Part shown: positions 48,719 through 57,130 of the stretch, one piece after another | Position numbering within the stretch: position 1 is the stretch's first letter | How the letters are laid out: each line of letters begins with the position of its first letter | NCBI RefSeq assembly: GCF_903642285.1 | Contig: NZ_CAHJWJ010000009.1 | Coordinates: 1-64,000 of the forward strand | Reading direction: 5' to 3' | Length of the DNA stretch: 64,000 nt | Source: Sphingomonas bacterium | GTDB lineage: Bacteria > Pseudomonadota > Alphaproteobacteria > Sphingomonadales > Sphingomonadaceae | Notes under the pieces: generated by a model | The model's input: the letters and a program-made list of their open reading frames with translations, nothing else | Told to the model about the DNA's origin: nothing | The model's database searches: none | Made by a program: the position numbers and the translations under genes

Positions 48719-49905
48719 CGCTTGAGCGCAGCGACGCCGGGGAGGTCGCGCCCCTCCATCCATTCCAGGAACGCGCCCCCCGCGGTCGACACGAAGGTGA
48801 AATCTGCGGCGACCCCCGCCTGGTTCAGCGCAGCGACGGTATCGCCGCCGCCAGCGACCGACACCAGGCTGCCGTCCTGCGTCAGCGCGGCGGCCGTCCG
48901 CGCGAGGGCAACCGTCGCGGTATCGAACGGCGGCGTCTCGAACGCACCGAGTGGCCCGTTCCAAACCAGTGTCCGGCAATTCTTCAGAACGTCGGCCAGC
49001 GATTCGACCGCGGCGGGGCCGATATCCAGGATCATCTCGTCCGCCGCGACTTCATAGACGTTGACGATGCGCGTCGGGGGATCGGCCCTGAATTCCTTCG
49101 CGACCACCACGTCATAGGGCAGATGGACGGTGCAGCCGGCGCGGTCCGCGGTCGCCAATATGTCCTCCGCGGTCGCGGCGAGATCATGCTCGCACAGGCT
49201 CTTGCCGACATTTACCCCGCGCGCGGCAAGAAACGTGTTCGCCATTCCGCCGCCGATGATGAGGTGATCGACCAACCCGACGAGATGTTCGAGCACCGCC
49301 AGTTTGCTCGACACCTTCGCGCCGCCGACGACGGCCGCAACGGGATGCGAAGGGTCGCCGAGCGCCTTCTCCAGCGCGTCCAGTTCCGCCTCCATCGCGC
49401 GGCCGGCGAAGGCGGGGAGCCGATGCGCCAGCCCTTCGGTCGATGCGTGCGCACGGTGGGCGGCGGAAAAGGCGTCGTTGACGTAGAGATCGCCGAGCGC
49501 GGCGAAGCGGTCGATCGTCGCCGGATCGTTGGTTTCCTCGCCCGCGAAGAAGCGCGTATTCTCCAGCACCGCGATATCGCCCGGTCGCAGCGTCGCGACC
49601 GCGTCGGCCGCGCCGTCCCAGTCGACGAAGCGCACCGGTCGGCCGAGCACGCGCGAATAGGGTGCGGTCAAGGGCGCAAGCGACATCGACGGATCGCGCT
49701 GCCCCTTCGGCCGGCCGAAATGCGCGAGGATCAGAACGATCGCACCGCGGTCGGCCAGTTCGCCGATCGTCGCCAGGGTGGCGCGCAGCCGCGTGTCGTC
49801 GGTTATGTGCCCATCCGCCATCGGCACGTTCAAATCCTCACGGACCAGCACGCGCCGGCCGCGGATCTCACCCATATCGTCCAGTGTTCTGAAAGCCTTG
49901 GTCAT
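48715..49905 (-). CDS. pgk: Phosphoglycerate kinase
   Basis: 396 residues. Makes ATP from 1,3-bisphosphoglycerate. Motifs: VLVREDLNVPMADG, LAHFGRPKG, NTRFFAGEE, VVGGAKVSSKLAVLE and SVAGGGDTVAAL. Follows gap on the same strand with about 110 bases between, the usual gap-pgk order. Confidence 0.97.
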   Translation of the reverse strand: MTKAFRTLDDMGEIRGRRVLVREDLNVPMADGHITDDTRLRATLATIGELADRGAIVLILAHFGRPKGQRDPSMSLAPLTAPYSRVLGRPVRFVDWDGAADAVATLRPGDIAVLENTRFFAGEETNDPATIDRFAALGDLYVNDAFSAAHRAHASTEGLAHRLPAFAGRAMEAELDALEKALGDPSHPVAAVVGGAKVSSKLAVLEHLVGLVDHLIIGGGMANTFLAARGVNVGKSLCEHDLAATAEDILATADRAGCTVHLPYDVVVAKEFRADPPTRIVNVYEVAADEMILDIGPAAVESLADVLKNCRTLVWNGPLGAFETPPFDTATVALARTAAALTQDGSLVSVAGGGDTVAALNQAGVAADFTFVSTAGGAFLEWMEGRDLPGVAALKR

Positions 49906-50013
49906 GATAGCTCGATCCTGATCTCATCGTCGCAATCGAGACACCGTCCCTGCGGTCGTCAGGATACTCGACTTCGCCCGAAGCGACGGTTGGTGTGCTG
50001 CGTCCACCGCCGC

Positions 50014-51024
50014 CTATAGAAACGCCGCCATCGCGGTCGCGGTGTCGACCATGCGGTTCGAGAAGCCCCATTCATTGTCGTACCAGCTCAGCACACGGAC
50101 AAGCTTGCCGTCGATCACCGCGGTTTCCAGGCTGTCCACCGTCGAGGATTGCGGCGTGTGCATCAGGTCGATCGACACCAGCGGCTCGTCGGTATAGCCG
50201 AGAATACCCTTCAGCGGACCGTTTTCCGACGCCTCCTTCAGCACTGCGTTCACTTCCTCGCGTGTCGTGTCGCGCGACGGGGTGAAGGTCAGGTCGATCA
50301 TGCTGACATCGGGCACCGGCACGCGAATCGCGGAACCGTCCAGCTTGCCCTTCAATTCGGGCAGCACCTCGGCGACCGCCCGGGCCGCGCCCGTCGTGGT
50401 CGGGATCATCGACATCCCCGCGGCGCGTGCGCGGCGCAGATCGGGGTGGATCTGGTCGAGAATCTTCTGATCGTTGGTATAGGCGTGGACCGTCGTCATC
50501 AGCCCGCGCTCGATCCCGATCGTGTCGTTCAACACCTTGGCGACAGGCGCCAGGCAATTGGTCGTGCACGACGCGTTGGATACGATATTGTGATCCGCGG
50601 TCAGCTTGTCGTGATTGACCCCGAACACGACCGTCAGGTCGACGCCCTTGCCCGGCGCGGAGATCAGCACCTTCTTCGCGCCTGCATCGATATGCTTCCG
50701 GCACGCGACATTGTCGGTGAAGAAGCCGGTGCATTCCAGGACGATATCGACGCCCAGTTCCCTGTGCGGCAGGTTCGCCGGATCGCGTTGCGCGGTGACG
50801 CGGATATGCTTGCCGTCGACGACCAGGTCCTCGCCCTCGGCATGGACGTCGCCGGGGTAGCGGCCATGTATGCTGTCGCGGCTGAACAGCCAGGCATTCG
50901 ACGTCGCATCCGCCAGATCGTTGATCGCGACCAGGTCGATCGTGCCGTCGCCGCGCTCCAGGATCGCGCGCGCGACCAGGCGGCCGATCCGACCAAAGCC
51001 GTTGATCGCAATCTTCACCGTCAT
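50014..51024 (-). CDS. gap: Glyceraldehyde-3-phosphate dehydrogenase
   Basis: 336 residues from ATG 51024 ([16 protein letters not shown]); an ATG two codons earlier exists. Rossmann NAD-binding INGFGRIGR, catalytic Cys153 in [12 protein letters not shown], and [12 protein letters not shown] near the end. The 185 bases upstream contain a strong hairpin (CCGCGAG-tcg-CTCGCGG, 51110-51126). No tkt gene is adjacent, unlike in many relatives (recollection). Confidence 0.96.
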   Translation of the reverse strand: MTVKIAINGFGRIGRLVARAILERGDGTIDLVAINDLADATSNAWLFSRDSIHGRYPGDVHAEGEDLVVDGKHIRVTAQRDPANLPHRELGVDIVLECTGFFTDNVACRKHIDAGAKKVLISAPGKGVDLTVVFGVNHDKLTADHNIVSNASCTTNCLAPVAKVLNDTIGIERGLMTTVHAYTNDQKILDQIHPDLRRARAAGMSMIPTTTGAARAVAEVLPELKGKLDGSAIRVPVPDVSMIDLTFTPSRDTTREEVNAVLKEASENGPLKGILGYTDEPLVSIDLMHTPQSSTVDSLETAVIDGKLVRVLSWYDNEWGFSNRMVDTATAMAAFL

Positions 51025-51215
51025 CGTCACAACCCCACAATTATCTGATTACAGGCTGTTTCCTGCGGCGCAGCAGCGACCGTTCACCGTCCTGCGCACG
51101 CACATCCCGCCGCGAGTCGCTCGCGGTCGGGCCTGCCTTCGCGGCGCGGATCGCGCGTGTCAACCTGTCGCGATTGGCATGTTGCAGCGGACCGGTGCCA
51201 TGCTATCGCGTGCCG

Positions 51216-51401
51216 ATGACGGATCAAACGAGTTCGGCCGCAGCGCGTATCGATGCGGCGATTGCAAGAATCGAGGCGGCGATCGGCGCGCGCGCCGATG
51301 CATCGGATGCGCTTGCCCGGCGTCATGCGGCGCTGAAGGCACGCATGGCGGAGGCGGTCAGCGCGCTTGACGACGTGATCGCACGCGGGGGCGCCGGCTG
51401 A
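51216..51401 (+). CDS. Small coiled-coil protein upstream of zapA
   Basis: 61 residues, helical and Ala-rich (ARIDAAIARIEAAIGARA, ALARRHAALKARMAEAVSAL). ATG 51216 chosen as the family-like start. Its TGA overlaps the zapA ATG. It probably works with ZapA, but that is inferred only from position. Confidence 0.65.
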   Translation: MTDQTSSAAARIDAAIARIEAAIGARADASDALARRHAALKARMAEAVSALDDVIARGGAG

Positions 51402-51709
51402 TGTCCGAAGTGACACTGTCGATCGGCGGGCGGTCGCATATCGTCGGCTGCCGCGACGGCGAGGAGGACCGCGTCCGCACGCTCGGCGCGATGATCGACG
51501 AACGCTGGGGGCCGGCGCAGCGCGCGGCGGGGGGGCTGAACGGCGAACGCGCGATGCTGTTCGTCGCGCTGATGCTGGCGGACGATCTCGACGAGGCACT
51601 GACCCGCCCGCCCGAGGGCGCGGCGGTCAGCGAGACGGCGCTGGCCCGGATCGCCGATCGTCTCGAAACGCTCGCGGCGACCCTTGAGCAAAGCCCGCCG
51701 ACATCCTAA
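51401..51709 (+). CDS. zapA: Cell division protein ZapA
   Basis: 102 residues. Promotes bundling of FtsZ filaments at midcell. N-terminal beta part (SEVTLSIGGRSHIVGCRDGE), then RVRTLGAMIDER and ERAMLFVALMLADDLDEA with a C-terminal helix for tetramerisation. It lies directly before the 6S RNA gene, the conserved zapA-ssrS arrangement. Confidence 0.9.
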   Translation: MSEVTLSIGGRSHIVGCRDGEEDRVRTLGAMIDERWGPAQRAAGGLNGERAMLFVALMLADDLDEALTRPPEGAAVSETALARIADRLETLAATLEQSPPTS

Positions 51710-51712
51710 GTC

Positions 51713-51878
51713 GGTGGCGGCGGGTTCTGCCCGGTACGAGCCTTTATTATCCCTGAGGCTATTCATCATCCATAGGGGGCTGTCCCTGTTAGGACCCTGG
51801 TCCAAAGCATATGGTCCCCACCTGACGTACCGTGCGTCAGTGGATAACCCGGCACACGGCCATGGTGGGCCCGCCACC
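51713..51878 (+). ncRNA. ssrS: 6S RNA
   Basis: About 166 bases between zapA and the folate cyclo-ligase, the conserved site of 6S RNA. Ends are complementary (GGTGGCGG at 51713 with CCGCCACC at 51871-51878), forming the closing stem. The middle contains the less paired, promoter-mimicking region expected for 6S RNA, which binds sigma70-RNA polymerase in stationary phase. Ends are approximate. Confidence 0.8.
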
Positions 51879-51987
51879 GCACGATGCGCATGTCGATAGC
51901 GGCGCTGTCGACAAGATGCGCCCGCACGATCGGACCCGGCGCGAGCCGAGCGTCGACGACGCGGCTTTGCCGCGGCGTGCTTCGCCG

Positions 51988-52536
51988 ATGACGGATAAGC
52001 GTACGCTCCGCGTGCAATTGCGCGCGCGCCGCGCCATGGCGATCGAGACGACGATCCCCGTCCCCTCCGCCTTCCGCGCACGCCTGTCACCCGGCCTAAC
52101 CGTTGCCTCCTATATACCGATCCGCGGCGAAGCGGACCCGTCGCCGCTTGCGCGTGCGGCGGTTGAGGCGGGATGTGCGATCCTGCTGCCGCATGTCGTC
52201 GATCGTGCGACGCCGCTGCGGTTTCTGGCCTGGGATACCGAGGCTGCGCTCGCCGCCGGGCCGTTCGGGCTGCATCAGCCCGCCGCCGATGCCACCGAGC
52301 ATGTGCCCGACATCGTCCTGACGCCGCTGGTCGGGTTCGACCGGCTGGGCAACCGGCTGGGCCAGGGTGCGGGGCATTACGACCGTGCGTTCGCCCGCCA
52401 TCCCGGTGCATGGCGGGTCGGCGTCGCGCTGTCGGTGCAGGAAGTCGACGCGCTTGCCGTCGATCCCTGGGACATGCCGCTCCACGCCGTCGCCACCGAG
52501 AAGGAATGGATCATGCTCGATAGGGTGCCGTCATGA
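51988..52536 (+). CDS. 5-formyltetrahydrofolate cyclo-ligase
   Basis: 182 residues from ATG 51988 (MTDKRTLRVQLRARRAM). Converts 5-formyl-THF to methenyl-THF with ATP. Motifs: ASYIPIRGEADPSPL near residue 35 and VGFDRLGNRLGQGAGHYDRA near 130, which is the nucleotide-binding signature. Its TGA overlaps the start of the DUF2842 gene. Confidence 0.93.
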   Translation: MTDKRTLRVQLRARRAMAIETTIPVPSAFRARLSPGLTVASYIPIRGEADPSPLARAAVEAGCAILLPHVVDRATPLRFLAWDTEAALAAGPFGLHQPAADATEHVPDIVLTPLVGFDRLGNRLGQGAGHYDRAFARHPGAWRVGVALSVQEVDALAVDPWDMPLHAVATEKEWIMLDRVPS

Positions 52537-52727
52537 CGCCGAGCTGGCGCAAACCCGCGGGTGCGCTTGCGATCGTCGCGTTGATCGTCGTCTGGTGCGG
52601 GTTGGTGGTGAGCTTGTCGGGGATCGTTGGGGGGTGGCACTGGGTGTTGCAGGCGGTGTTCTATTTGGTCGCCGGGATCGTCTGGATTGCGCCGTTGAAG
52701 CCCGTGCTGCGGTGGATGGAGCGCTAG
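52533..52727 (+). CDS. DUF2842 membrane protein
   Basis: 64 residues, two membrane helices with the DUF2842 pattern (PSWRKPAGALAIVALIVVW, GWHWVLQAVFYLVAGIVWI, then PLKPVLRWM). Function unknown. Coupled to the cyclo-ligase by an ATGA overlap. Confidence 0.85.
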   Translation: MTPSWRKPAGALAIVALIVVWCGLVVSLSGIVGGWHWVLQAVFYLVAGIVWIAPLKPVLRWMER

Positions 52728-52738
52728 CGACGAGACGG

Positions 52739-52932
52739 GCTGGCGTGAGCCAGCGCGCATGTCGCAAGCTCGGCCAGCGCAGCGAAGCGTGCCACAGGGC
52801 GCAGCTTCGCTGCGTCTGACGGCGTGCGGGGAAGGTGAGGAGGTCTGCGAAGAGCGCCGCGGCGAAGCCGCGTCGTCGGACGGGCTGACGCCGCCGGCCG
52901 AGCTTGCGCGTCTCGTTAATAGCTTCGCTATT
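52739..52932. repeat. Mosaic of short hairpins between the DUF2842 gene and tRNA-Asp
   Basis: At least four small perfect hairpins with 3- or 4-base loops: GCTGGC-gtga-GCCAGC (52739-52754), CGCAGC-ttc-GCTGCG (52800-52814), CGCGGC-gaa-GCCGCG (52858-52872) and AATAGC-ttc-GCTATT (52918-52932). No reading frame is credible here. Block order partly matches the element at 42566-42690. Confidence 0.65.
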
Positions 52933-52950
52933 TACGTGCGCGCTACGCTT

Positions 52951-53027
<77 letters not shown>

Positions 53028-53072
53028 TTGGAAAGCGTGAGGCGCGGCACCTATGCGAGGGTCGGTGGGCTG

Positions 53073-54317
53073 TCAACCGCGCGTTTCGTCCTCCTCGCCG
53101 CGCGGTCGCCTCCGCCCCCGCGACGGCTGGACCAGCGTGCCATGTTCGAACAGGAAGCCCGCGATGTCGGGCTTGCCCGCCGCCTGCAGGACGGTCTGCA
53201 CGATGATGAGCAGCGGTACCGCGAGCAGCGCCCCCGCCGTTCCCCAGACCCAGCCCCAGAAACTGAGCGAGATGAGGATCAGGAGCGGGCTGATCGTCAG
53301 CCGGTGGCCGACGACGAACGGCGTGATCGCATTCGCCTCCACCAGATGCAGCCCGTACATGATCGCCGGCGGCAACAGCGCGAGCCAGATGTCGTCGAAC
53401 GTCATCAGTCCGCCGACCGCGAGCAGAAACGCCCCGACGATCGGCCCGAAATACGGCACATAGTTCAACAGCGCGACGATGCCGCCCCACATCGCCGGAT
53501 ACGGCATTCCCACCCAGTACAACGCGATACCGGTGATGCAGCCGAGGATGATGTTGATGAGCGTGATCGTGCCGAGATACGCCGACACGTCGTCGACGAT
53601 GTCCTGGATCACCCGCGCGGTCGCCATCGCGCCGTCGAAGCTGGTGCGGCCGGTGATCGTCCGCCGGCGCATCCGCGTCCACCCTGACAGGAAGAAGAAC
53701 ACGATCAGCACGCCGAACACGAATTGCACGATCACGGTCGGCGCGGACGTCGCGGCGAGTTCCAGAATCGAACTGGGCGGCGCGACCGCGGCCGTCGGCG
53801 ACGATCGGATCGGGGCCGACGCCACCGTGCGGATCGCGCGATTGAGATATTTCTCCAGGTGCGAATACAGATCGAGCAGCGGTTTCAGATTGTCCTGAAT
53901 CTGCCCGATCCGGTTCGGCAACAGGCGGAAGAATTCGGTCGCCGGCACCAGGATCGCCGCGATGGCGATGTTGGCGACGATGAGGAACGCCAGGATGCAG
54001 AATATCGCGGCAAGCGGCGACGGCACATGACGCCGCTCCAGCCATTCGAGGATCGGCACCATGGCAACCGAAATCACCAGCGCGATCGTCAGCGGCAGGA
54101 AGAACTCCGCCCCCGATTTCAGCGCGAAAGGCGTCGCCAGCAGCAAGCCGATCGCGGCGGTCAGAGTCAGCGCGGCGAGCAGCCGGTCGCGACGCATCGC
54201 GATCCGCGTCGCCTCCTCGGCGGCCATGCCCGCGGGCACGCCCAGGATGCTATCGCCGACCAGGGGATCGGTTTCCGCCGCGGGCGGCCTGCCCTCGAAA
54301 TTGCCCAGATCAGCCAT
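53073..54317 (-). CDS. AI-2E family transporter (PerM/YdiK-like permease)
   Basis: 414 residues, about eight membrane helices. Family features: LPLTIALVISVAMVPILEWL near the start, a large periplasmic or cytosolic helical region around residues 130-200, then YLGTITLINIILGCITGIAL, NYVPYFGPIVGA and VEANAITPFVVGHRLTISPL. Substrates in this family vary and are mostly unproven. Polar Arg-rich C-terminus. Confidence 0.9.
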   Translation of the reverse strand: MADLGNFEGRPPAAETDPLVGDSILGVPAGMAAEEATRIAMRRDRLLAALTLTAAIGLLLATPFALKSGAEFFLPLTIALVISVAMVPILEWLERRHVPSPLAAIFCILAFLIVANIAIAAILVPATEFFRLLPNRIGQIQDNLKPLLDLYSHLEKYLNRAIRTVASAPIRSSPTAAVAPPSSILELAATSAPTVIVQFVFGVLIVFFFLSGWTRMRRRTITGRTSFDGAMATARVIQDIVDDVSAYLGTITLINIILGCITGIALYWVGMPYPAMWGGIVALLNYVPYFGPIVGAFLLAVGGLMTFDDIWLALLPPAIMYGLHLVEANAITPFVVGHRLTISPLLILISLSFWGWVWGTAGALLAVPLLIIVQTVLQAAGKPDIAGFLFEHGTLVQPSRGRRRPRGEEDETRG

Positions 54318-54370
54318 GGCCGCACCCTATCCGCATTTCCCGCCACGACAATCCCGGCTAGCATCGCCGG

Positions 54371-55834
54371 ATGAACCAATTCCTGCTGGTGATCGACGAA
54401 GGCACGACCTCGACGCGCGCCATGCTGTTCGACCGGGACGGCCGCTGCCACGCCAGCGAAGCCACCGAACTGACGCAATCTTATCCCCGCCCCGGCTGGG
54501 TCGAGCATGATGCGGCCGAAATCTGGCGCAAGACGCTGCGCGTCACCGCGGCGATGGTCGCGCAAGCGGGCGGCGCGGCGCGGATCGCGGCGATCGGCAT
54601 CACCAACCAGCGCGAGACGGTCGTCTTCTGGGACCGCGAGACCGGCGAGCCGCTGGCTCCCGCCATCGTCTGGCAGGATCGCCGAACCGCGGACATCTGT
54701 GCGCGGCTTCGTGACGAGGGACATGAGGCGACGGTACAGGCGAAGACCGGGCTGCTGCTCGACCCGTATTTCTCCGGCTCGAAGATCGGCTGGGCGATGC
54801 GCGAATGGCCGCAACTGGCGGCGGCGGGCGATCGGCTTGCGGTGGGCACGATCGAGAGCTGGCTCGTCTGGAAATTGACCGGTGGCATCCACATCAGCGA
54901 CGCGACCAACGCCAGCCGGACCACGCTGATGGCGATCGGCGGGGGCGGCTGGGACGACGAACTGATCGACCTGTTCGACGTGCCGCGCGGCGCGCTGCCC
55001 GAGATCGTCGATTGCGCCGGCCGCTTCGGCGAGACGACCGCGTTCGGCGCGGCGATCCCGATCTGTGGCCTTGCGGGCGACCAGCAGGCGGCGACGATCG
55101 GCCAGGCGTGCCTGACGCCGGGCGAAACCAAGGCGACGTTCGGCACCGGTGCGTTCGTGCTGACCCAGGCGGGCGCGAGCCCGCCCACCTCGCGCCACCG
55201 GCTGCTGTCGACGATCGCGTGGCAGCTGAAGGGCGAGCGCGCCTATGCGCTGGAAGGATCGGTGTTCGTCGCGGGCAGCCTCGTCAAATGGCTGCGCGAT
55301 ACGCTGGGGCTGATCGGCGACGTGCGCGAGACCGATGCGCTGGCCCGGTCGGTGTCGGACAATGGCGGCGTGTACCTCGTGCCCGCGCTCAGCGGCCTCG
55401 GCGCGCCGTGGTGGCGGCCGGATGCGCGCGCGGCGATCTCGGGCTTGAGCTTCGCGACCGGCAAGGCGCATGTCGTCCGCGCCGCACTGGAGGCGATGGC
55501 GCACCAGGCGCACGACCTGAAGACCGCCTTCGCCGCGGACGGCCAGGACTGGCAGACGCTGCGCATCGACGGCGGCATGGTGGCGAACGACTGGATGGCG
55601 CAGGACCTGGCGGACATGCTCGGCGTGACGGTCGAGCGACCGGCCATGGCCGAGACGACGGCGTTAGGCGCAGCGATGCTGGCGGGGGTCGGCGTCGGGA
55701 TGTTCGCCGACCTGACCGAGGCATCGGCGATGCGCGGCACGGTTGAGAACTTCACGCCCCAACTGGGCGCAGACGCGCGGCACACGCGACTGACGGGCTG
55801 GGCCGCAGCGGTCGGGGCCGCGGTCGGGGGTTAG
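54371..55834 (+). CDS. glpK: Glycerol kinase
   Basis: 487 residues. Phosphorylates glycerol to sn-glycerol 3-phosphate. FGGY-family motifs: LVIDEGTTSTRAMLFD at the N-terminus (the usual Q of DQGTTS is E), ITNQRETVVFWDRETG, WQDRR, KATFGTGAFVL and the C-terminal RIDGGMVANDWMAQ. No glpF or glpD is adjacent. Confidence 0.93.
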   Translation: MNQFLLVIDEGTTSTRAMLFDRDGRCHASEATELTQSYPRPGWVEHDAAEIWRKTLRVTAAMVAQAGGAARIAAIGITNQRETVVFWDRETGEPLAPAIVWQDRRTADICARLRDEGHEATVQAKTGLLLDPYFSGSKIGWAMREWPQLAAAGDRLAVGTIESWLVWKLTGGIHISDATNASRTTLMAIGGGGWDDELIDLFDVPRGALPEIVDCAGRFGETTAFGAAIPICGLAGDQQAATIGQACLTPGETKATFGTGAFVLTQAGASPPTSRHRLLSTIAWQLKGERAYALEGSVFVAGSLVKWLRDTLGLIGDVRETDALARSVSDNGGVYLVPALSGLGAPWWRPDARAAISGLSFATGKAHVVRAALEAMAHQAHDLKTAFAADGQDWQTLRIDGGMVANDWMAQDLADMLGVTVERPAMAETTALGAAMLAGVGVGMFADLTEASAMRGTVENFTPQLGADARHTRLTGWAAAVGAAVGG

Positions 55835-55878
55835 GCAGCCCCGTCCATTCCCGATAAGACCGCCTCCTACGCCGTGGC

Positions 55879-56184
55879 CTACCTCACCAAACTTGGGGGT
55901 GTCGGCGAGCCGCCGCCGTCGGTCGCCAACGATGCTGCTATCGACGACAGCAGCCCATGCGACCGCCAAAGCGACGTCGCGTCGCCATTCGCCTCCTCCG
56001 CCTGATCGAATTGCACGCTGACGGCTCGCTCGACGATGTCGACCGCCTCGCCCGTGCTCAACGTCGATGTCTCGCACAGTCCATGGATCAGGCTTTCGAC
56101 CAGCAATAGCGCGGCAAGGCCATGGGGATCGCCGGAAGGTTGCAAACTGTTCCGCGTCGTCGGATCATTGTCATTCGTGGTCAT
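55879..56184 (-). CDS. Small hypothetical protein divergent from the Crp/Fnr gene
   Basis: 101 residues from ATG 56184 (MTTNDND). A single helical domain with AALLLVESLIHGLCET and STGEAVDIVERAVSVQFDQA, then a disordered Pro/Ser tail. No family recognised. Divergent from the Crp/Fnr gene with 176 bases between, so the regulator could control it. Confidence 0.6.
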   Translation of the reverse strand: MTTNDNDPTTRNSLQPSGDPHGLAALLLVESLIHGLCETSTLSTGEAVDIVERAVSVQFDQAEEANGDATSLWRSHGLLSSIAASLATDGGGSPTPPSLVR

Positions 56185-56293
56185 AAAACGCCTCGTTGGC
56201 GGCAAGAGCGCGTATCCACGCTCAACTCGCGACGCCCGGGGAACCGGGTCGACAAACCTCCAATACCCCGTCCGATTTTCGACGACCACAATC

Positions 56294-56324
56294 TATAATA
56301 ACAATGAACAATAAGATTTGTTAT
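56294..56324 (+). promoter_or_regulatory. Putative -10 box and inverted-repeat operator upstream of the Crp/Fnr gene
   Basis: An AT-rich island in GC-rich DNA contains TATAAT (56294-56299) and an inverted repeat ATAACAA-N13-TTGTTAT (56298-56324), 37 bases before the chosen start. I see no good -35 box. The repeat could be bound by the regulator itself. Confidence 0.4.
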
Positions 56325-56360
56325 ATTACGAGTTCGCCATCATCGGTAAAACCGTCGCGC

Positions 56361-57083
56361 ATGAGCAATCAGTTCGTCCAGAAATTGAGCGGCTTAGCCG
56401 AACTGAGCCCCAATGACGTGGCGGCGCTCGAAGCGGCCACGGCGCGGCCTCGACGATACGCTGCAAGGCAGGATCTGATACGGGAAGGCGACGAGCCCGG
56501 GCCGATGTTCGTGGTGCTGGAGGGATGGGTCTGCCGATACAAGATCCTGCCGACGGGAACGCGGCAGATCGTCGCGTTCCTGATGCCGGGCGACGCCTGC
56601 GACTTGCACATCAAGCTGCTGGCGGAAATGGATCACAGCATACAGACCATTACCGCCGCGCGCGTCGCCACCATATCCCGGTCCGAGATCGATGCGCTGA
56701 TGGACAACCATCCAAACATCGCACGTGCGATGTACATCGCCCAGCTGGTCGACGAAGGCGTCATGCGCGCCTGGATCGTCAGCATCGGCCGCCGCACCTC
56801 CCCCCAGCGCGTGGCGCATCTGATCTGCGAATTGTACCTGCGCGCGCACAATGTCGGCATGACGACGGGCGAGTCGTTCGATCTGCCGATATCCCAGATC
56901 ATCCTCGCCGATGCGCTCGGCATGACCGCGGTCCATATCAATCGCGTGCTCAAGGAACTGCGGCTGGCGGGAGCGATGGCGGTGAACCGCGGCAGCGTCA
57001 CGATATCGAATCCGGTCAGGCTCGTCCAAATCGCGGGTTTCGATGAGAATTATCTGCATCGGCGACTGCGTCGGTTGATTTGA
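56361..57083 (+). CDS. Crp/Fnr family transcriptional regulator
   Basis: 240 residues from ATG 56361. An upstream ATG at 56304 is in frame but lies inside the putative operator. N-terminal cyclic-nucleotide-binding-like barrel (DLIREGDEPGPMFVVLEGW, VAFLMPGDACDLH), a long dimer helix, and a C-terminal helix-turn-helix (PISQIILADALGMTAVHINR, then VLKELR). The four-cysteine cluster of Fnr is absent, so the signal is not an Fnr-type FeS cluster. Convergent with the acyl-CoA ligase gene. Confidence 0.88.
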   Translation: MSNQFVQKLSGLAELSPNDVAALEAATARPRRYAARQDLIREGDEPGPMFVVLEGWVCRYKILPTGTRQIVAFLMPGDACDLHIKLLAEMDHSIQTITAARVATISRSEIDALMDNHPNIARAMYIAQLVDEGVMRAWIVSIGRRTSPQRVAHLICELYLRAHNVGMTTGESFDLPISQIILADALGMTAVHINRVLKELRLAGAMAVNRGSVTISNPVRLVQIAGFDENYLHRRLRRLI

Positions 57084-57130
57084 GTCGCACGGCGAGCGGG
57101 CGGTCCCGTGTCCGACCGGGGAGCGGTCGT

